Origin: Pigoraptor chileana
Taxonomy: Eukaryota > Opisthokonta > Filasterea
DNA: 39,779 nt
Direction: 5' to 3'
Assembly (NCBI GenBank): GCA_943704495.1
Contig: CALSCR010002777.1
Coordinates: forward strand, 1 to 39,779
The notes under the pieces are model-generated. The model did not search any database, was not told the DNA's origin, and worked only from the letters and a program-made list of their open reading frames with translations. The position numbers were made by a program, and so were the translations under genes. Positions 34,698 to 39,779 of the stretch are shown here, one piece after another (position 1 is the stretch's first letter; every line of letters starts with the position of its first letter).

Positions 34698-34923
34698 TGT
34701 TATTGACGACCGCCGATTAGATCGAATCACATTAAATCGCAATTGTGTTTTCAAGAATAACAACTGTAAAGTGTAATTGTGACACTGTAATAATAAGGAG
34801 TGACCAATTCAGTTTGGGAATGGCCGTGCATCTCCCCACGTGTGCACGTGACACCGGGGAAGTAACAGACTGACGGCCGACATGACGTAGTAACAGCAAA
34901 CTCAGATCAAATACACTGATTAC

Positions 34924-35022
34924 ATTCCAGGAGAGCTTCGCAATTTTTTGCTCACAATGAGGCATAGTGGCAAGCCATTTTTTCTGCTCACTCAAGCGCA
35001 TCGACGCGGCTTCAGGGTCCAT
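34924..35022 (-). other. Possible alternative upstream exon or leader ORF of UreG
   Basis: An ATG at 35022 opens 33 codons (MDPEAASMRLSEQKKWLATM, then PHCEQKIAKLSWN) up to a GTAATC donor. It could splice in phase 0 onto a weak acceptor ending at 34692, inside the UreG first exon, giving a longer N-terminus. It could also be a separate upstream ORF or chance. No family recognised. Confidence 0.2.
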
Positions 35023-35050
35023 AGTCGGCCCACTGCGTGCAGAGGTGCGT

Positions 35051-35075
35051 CACGTGGGCCGCCCGTTCTGATTGG
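35051..35075 (-). promoter_or_regulatory. CCAAT box and E-box upstream of UreG
   Basis: On the minus strand CCAAT (35075-35071) is followed by CACGTG (35056-35051), about 350-380 bp upstream of the UreG start. A second CACGTG lies near 34845. These are plausible NF-Y-like and bHLH-like sites, judged by motif only. Confidence 0.35.
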
Positions 35076-35388
35076 TCAAGACCAACAATACACCACCGCA
35101 CTTCTTTCACACAATTGCCGTCGTTGATGCCAGCATGGGATAACTAAACTTTACAGGAAAGAGCATGGATGCGTGGCGTCGAATGAACTGATTTGTTGCA
35201 GCTGTGCGATAACAACGACATCGCAGTCTGAAGTAACAGCACGCAATCACAACGTCCCAAAGGAAGAACAAAACAACTTGCCAAGTGAAACGACTTAAAC
35301 AGGCCAAAGACAGCGAGCTTTACGCGGAAGGAGAAAAAGAATGCCCAGACAAAAAGCTCTTCAGAATGCTTTATTTTGTGATGCCATT

Positions 35389-37852
35389 TCAGTGAGCGAC
35401 AAGAGTCCGCCTGCACAGGTCGTGGTCTCTCTTGTCGCCCCAGCCGCCGTTGGGGCTGCCCACGTGAGACATACGCACGTCGTTTGTGCGATCCAGACGC
35501 ATTTCGGTCTGTTGCGCGGAAGAGTCAAAGTACACCAAAGGAACAAACTGGTCAGTGTTTGTGTGAGTGGTTGATAGTGGACACAGTCAGATCTCCCTGT
35601 TGCATAGCAAGGACTTCCATTGTGTGCACGTGTGCAACCACAGGGACAGCGGAATAAAGAAACAAACGGGATGAAAGGGGACGGCAACAGCTTGCGTAGA
35701 GGGGATATGAGACAAATGCCACGCTCGCAAAGAGGGCAGAACGACACAAAACACACACAAACACACACAAATGTATATGCACACACATACACATATTTGC
35801 ATACATACACCCACACACAGCATGTCTATCAGGGATTACAAATAGAGAACAATGCACTCACAATCGGGGTGCGATACTCGCTGCCCTGAAATCGCACACG
35901 CAGCGCATCCATATCGGCTGTCGGGTCGCACGTGCCGCTCTTTTTGTGCATGCCACACGAGCCGATGTGGAATATCCGAGGTAGAGAGAGCACAATAGCA
36001 GAGAACCCGCGGAGGCGAGTGCGAGATAGACACCTGTGTTTGTAGTGTAGTTGTAGTTGTAGTTGTTGTTGTCGTAGTAGTAGTTGTTGTTGTAGTATTA
36101 GTTGTTGTGATGATGTTGTTGTCGTTGTTACAAGAGTGGTTGGGGGAGGGGTGCATGCGAGAAGAACGTGGGATTAGAGGTTGCATTTGGAGGGCCGCAA
36201 GAAAGAAGTCGGCAATTGTCAATACATGCGGCAGCAGTCGTGTTAGCACGAAACGACGCGAGAGCGAGAAATGACCCATGGGAAGAAAGAAGAAAAAGTG
36301 AAGCCAAACCCACAGCGTGCCGAGATATTGCAGTGTCCAGTCCCAGTTGTAGTCGTCGTATGTGCAGAAGGGGTCCGCGCAGCTCGCAATGTCACTCCAC
36401 GACGCCCTGTCGAGCACCATTCCCATATTGTGCTCACTCGATCGCCACGCAAACATCCGCGCCGCCGATCGTGGCACGCCAGAGACGGGCGCGTCGTACG
36501 TTCCCATGGTAATGACGCCGCAGTCGCTGCACTCTGCCTTTTTAAGTGCTTGTGCCTTGTCAAGTGCCTCGAAAAAGTCAGGTGAGACCACGTGATCGCC
36601 TTCCATCATGACGACAGGACTGTCCCGTCCGTTTATGGCTTGGAGTGCAGTGAAGACAAAGTTTGCCTTCCACCACCTGCAATGCGAAAGGTATTGTGTG
36701 TGCGAGTGTGTATGTCAAGTGTGTGCGAGTTTGTAGTGTGTGTGCGCGTGTGTGAGTGTGTCACGTGTGTATGTACAGAGTTTGTAGTGTGCGTGTGCGG
36801 TGTGTTGAGTTCCAGTATGTGTTGCATAGCTATGGAAAGGGTTGCACGCACAACTTTGACGCGTGGCAGTAGCAGAAGAGTGAATACTTGTGCCCACACA
36901 AACACACAAAAGACGCATATATCGACTACACACAGAAGTATGCAACACACAGCCACACACACAGCCACACACACAGAGACGCACCAGTGGTGTTTGGTCA
37001 TTGCAAAGGGGGCTTCGCGATAGTGCCCATACATATCGGGATACTCTGCGTTGTTGCACTGCGCCTGCCGCGCCTCACTCCGGGTGAGGTCACGTGGGCA
37101 GTCCTTTGGATCGGTGCCCTGGTCATGTGCGGGGCAAGGAGAGTGTGAGTGCACTTCATGACGTGTCAAGTGCAAATGACATGGGGCACGCGAAGTTACG
37201 TAAGCACACACACGGATTTCAAACAGCAAACAAACAAACGACGCCAAAGACGATGGGATGCGCAATGAAATGTCGGTGAATTTAGCTCAACATGACGACC
37301 ACAAAGACACACGCACACCATACACGCACACCCACGCCCACACACACCCAAAAGACACACAGCATACCGGAAATGAGTCTGGGTGGAGCTGCATTGCGTG
37401 TGGCATGAATATGGCAATGCTCTGCGCAAAGTCGATGGACCAGGTGATCTCCAGCATGTCGGCATTCCAGTAATCGTGGCTGACGACAATCAGGGCATTC
37501 TCGACGCCCTGTTGTGCAATGGAAGGGCGCGCGTGCGTTGTGTGTGTGTGCATATATGTGTGTGAGTGTGTGAGTGTGTGAATGTGTGAGTGTGTGAGTG
37601 TGTGTGTCCATTGTTTGTGAACAAACGAATCAGGTAAGTTTTCCCCAAAACACGCTGTCATGAACTTCATATTCGCGAGAGCGCGATGCAGGCTTTTGTT
37701 ATCATACTCTGTGCCAATGAACTCCACAAGAGAGAGAAATCGAGACAAAAAGAGAGAAAGAGAGAGATGTTGGATTCAAGTCAGTGTCTTGGCGCTGTGC
37801 CCATGGACTCCACAGAAAGAGAGATAAATGAAAGAGAGATAGATAGATAGAG

Positions 37853-37891
<39 letters not shown>

Positions 37892-39000
37892 ATGGGTTGC
37901 GAGTAGTATGAGTGTGGTCAGGTCAGCTTAATCCTCACCCTCGCATTCCGCAGCGATTCGATTGACAATCGAAAATACTGAGGACGGTCGTGCACCTGAG
38001 CGCAACGCGTTGGCATGGCGACGCAACCCATGAATGGGGACAAAAGTGAGAAGAGGATGGGTGTGTGTGTGTGTGGGGGGGGGGGGACTGAAATTACAGG
38101 ACGATGCGGGATAACGCACATGCACACACACATACCCTCCCACATCCCAAGACAGCCTAAAAGAAGACACAGACACATGCACACCAACAGCCCAAGACAA
38201 CAATTGCAGACACAGATACACATGCACATACCTGGATCACAACGACAGGCCCATCCGGGGGACGCGATGGAAATCGTTGGCGATTGCGGACGGTTTGTGC
38301 GCCGTTCAACGCCTCGACATACTCTCTCAATTTCGCGGCGTCCGTTTCGTGGAAGCGAGCCCGCCACACGGCATCTTCCGATTGAGACTCGGATGCGCCA
38401 CCCTCCCCAGCGTTGTTTGCGTCGACCGCATTGTTTTGCATTTGAAGCATCTCGTATCTTTTCAACAAAGTGTGATCAATCCGAAGAAAAATGACGGACG
38501 TTTCCCACAAAATGGTTAGATCCAGTATTTCGCTCAAAGATGCAACCAAGAGGCACACACCAAAAATAAAAACGATGCCATGCAAACACAAAAGAGACGA
38601 CAAAAAACAACAAAATAGATCAATGTTCCAAATGAAACTCTAGCGAGACTCACGCGTCCGCGTCAGCTGCATCCCGCATGTCATCATCATCATGAGTGGA
38701 ATCGTCATTCGCATCACCGTCGACTGGGGGTCTATTCAGTTGCGCAGCCTTTAATCTCTCTTCCACGGCACGGACATTCTCTTCCACAGATGCAAGTTCA
38801 GCCTCGAGTCGCTTGACACGGTTTGCTGCAATCAGCGAATCCTCCGCGTCCGATGCACTGCTTGTCGACGCCGACGCACTTTTCTTCATGCCTTCCAAGA
38901 TGCCCACGGAAGTAAATGCAACAACAGAGAGTATAATGGCGAGCAGGAGGAAACGCACACAATTTCGGCGACGGATGCATGGCACCCTCAGTCGGTGCAT
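35389..39000 (-). CDS. MGAT2: Alpha-1,6-mannosyl-glycoprotein 2-beta-N-acetylglucosaminyltransferase (GnT-II), 8 exons, 532 aa
   Basis: Golgi enzyme that adds the second GlcNAc branch on the alpha-1,6 mannose of N-glycans, needed for complex-type chains. Exons 39000-38654, 38457-38232, 37995-37939, 37508-37368, 37118-36985, 36676-36314, 36033-35862 and 35547-35389 total 1599 nt with all phases consistent. It is a type II membrane protein: short basic cytosolic end (MHRLRVPCIRRRNC), one membrane anchor at about 17-36, a charged coiled-coil-like stem, then the GT16 domain. Family hallmarks are VHDRPQYFRLSIESLR, VVSHDYW, DPKDCPRDL, NAEYPDMYGHYREAPF, TKHHWWWK, EHNMG, CTYDDYNWDWTLQYL, PRIFHIGSCGMHKK and NGGWGDKRDHDLC. 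The metal-site EEDH of animal enzymes reads EGDH here (327-330), keeping Glu and the last Asp. One intron carries two interspersed repeat copies and another a GTT/GTA array. Confidence 0.95.
36037..36130. repeat. (GTT/GTA)n trinucleotide tract
   Basis: Interrupted trinucleotide array in the MGAT2 intron at 36034-36313, a few bases upstream (gene sense) of the acceptor of exon 7. Confidence 0.9.
37709..37730 (+). repeat. Interspersed repeat module, 5'-truncated copy
   Basis: Retains only the last 22 bases (CTGTGCCAATGAACTCCACAAG) followed by a GA tract, in the MGAT2 intron at 37509-37938. Confidence 0.7.
37767..37816 (+). repeat. Interspersed repeat module, near-full copy
   Basis: GATGTTGGATTCAAGTCAGT to CCATGGACTCCACAG with GA tracts on both sides, 36 bp downstream of a truncated copy in the same intron. 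Confidence 0.85.
37832..37890. repeat. (GA)n microsatellite
   Basis: GA and GATA tract just downstream of the module at 37767, within the same MGAT2 intron. Confidence 0.9.
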
Positions 39001-39464
39001 GACTGGATGAGGCTGGTGGGGCGTGAGCCTTCTGTTCCCTCGCCTTACTATGTGATCTTTTCAGCGATGATTAGGTCCGCTCGCTTCAATCGCCATCGAT
39101 CACGACACAGACAGGTTCACTCACAGCTCTTGCGGCTATTGCACAAGAATGGGCATGCTTCTGCTGTGAAATTGAAACAAACAAGTATGGTTGTTGTCGC
39201 TCACAACAGCCATGTTTGATCCCGGTGTCGGTGAGGTTCATTCGGCGCCGGCTGTGTAAAGTCGGTCGTGGCACGTGAGGGGTAACACGAGCAAACCCAA
39301 CCCTAACCTAGGGTTACAACCACAAAATTGATAGTATCATTTTGGCCTACTAACGGGTCAGTCACGCACATTAAACTGAATACCGCAATACCGAGTCGGA
39401 TTAATTCTGCCGTGTAAAGAAACGTATGGGACTCTGAACGGTTTATCAAAACCACGCGTCTTGT
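39001..39464. promoter_or_regulatory. MGAT2 upstream region with telobox-like palindrome and E-box
   Basis: Directly upstream of the MGAT2 start (minus). It contains GGCACGTGAG at 39270 and AACCCTAACCTAGGGTTA at 39299-39316, which places CCCTAA and TAGGGTTA head to head. There is no gene on the minus strand, and no TATA box is obvious. If the plus-strand exon at 39465 is real, this is also a bidirectional promoter. Confidence 0.4.
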
Positions 39465-39614
39465 ATGGAAAAGAGTTGTTTGTTTTATGTTTCTATGTGG
39501 GATGCGCCTGTCTCCGGGACTTCCTTGGCCGGTGCGCACGTGATTTGCGGTCGCTGTCAGTCACCTCTGATCGGGCATTCCATTTCCATTTGCGATCGAA
39601 AGAGGCAGTGGCCC
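39465..39614 (+). CDS. Possible first exon of a Mis18/Yippee-like zinc-binding protein
   Basis: An ATG opens 50 codons to a GTGTGC donor. The segment AHVICGRCQSPLIGHSIS resembles the start of the Mis18 fold, where a hydrophobic strand, C-x2-C and a PLG-like, then S-h-S pattern occur in order. The second zinc-binding CxxC would have to lie on a later exon beyond the window. Start could also be the second ATG (39495). The resemblance covers only about 18 residues, so chance is possible. Confidence 0.25.
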
Positions 39615-39701
39615 GTGTGCGGAGTTGCGGCTGCGCAGCCCGCTAAATTTGAGGCATGCCTAACATTGCGAGTAGGGATGGCGAGGCCTTGTTGAGTGAA
39701 A

Positions 39702-39702
39702 G

Positions 39703-39774
<72 letters not shown>

Positions 39775-39779
39775 GTGTG
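39702..39779. repeat. (GT)n microsatellite at right edge
   Basis: Almost pure GT repeat running off the end of the window. Confidence 0.95.

Noticed and set aside
6281-39275. Many TCACGTGA/CACGTG E-box words across the window
   Set aside because: A large share lie inside coding exons and introns, so most probably reflect base composition; only the ones upstream of UreG and MGAT2 are mentioned.

Overview
This window is nuclear DNA of an intron-rich eukaryote, most likely a unicellular relative of animals or another amorphean protist. Signs of this are GT-AG introns of about 50-900 bp in every gene, long TG/CA, GA/CT and related microsatellites in introns and spacers, an exosome Rrp6 nuclease, a Golgi GnT-II, an ABCC transporter, a urease GTPase and a strikingly SOX-like HMG box. 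The lineage cannot be fixed by eye. All gene models below were assembled by hand from splice signals, intron phase and family alignment; six of them close with perfect phase bookkeeping.

Layout. 111-3908 (+): C-terminal half of an ABCC/MRP transporter, cut by the left edge. 4388-15829 (-): a complete 28-exon gene for a receptor-like TKL kinase. It has a signal peptide, a beta-helix ectodomain of about 20 coils built from a train of phase 1-1 mini-exons, one membrane span, and a kinase with a large insert. 15830-16835: a 1-kb head-to-head spacer. 16836-17910 (+): a divergently transcribed paralogue of the receptor's N-terminus, which stops after three exons. 17990-18331: a CT-rich tract with three copies of an interspersed repeat. 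18483-19197 (+): an orphan 3' exon resembling the tail of a Wss1/WLM protease with two RanBP2-type zinc fingers. 19908-24278 (-): complete Rrp6/EXOSC10. 24279-28652: gene-poor, with abrupt GC-rich and AT-rich blocks and, at its right end, a TATA box. 28653-31672 (+): SOX-class HMG-box protein with polyglutamine tracts. 32331-34697 (-): complete UreG. 35389-39000 (-): complete MGAT2 (GnT-II). 39001-39779: MGAT2 upstream region, a telobox-like palindrome, a possible Mis18-like first exon on the plus strand, and a terminal GT repeat.

The genes do not form one pathway: MGAT2 acts in Golgi N-glycan maturation, UreG in nickel insertion into urease, Rrp6 in nuclear RNA decay, and the HMG protein in transcription. 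The locus of most interest is the divergent pair of beta-helix receptor genes. One exon encodes roughly one coil, every junction splits a codon in phase 1, and 15 of the 19 junctions in the ectodomain are followed directly by an Asn codon. The second focus is a module of about 52 bp (GATGTAGGATTCAAGTCAGT...CCATGGACTCCACAAG), flanked mostly by GA/CT tracts, present in introns of at least four genes and absent from the exons.
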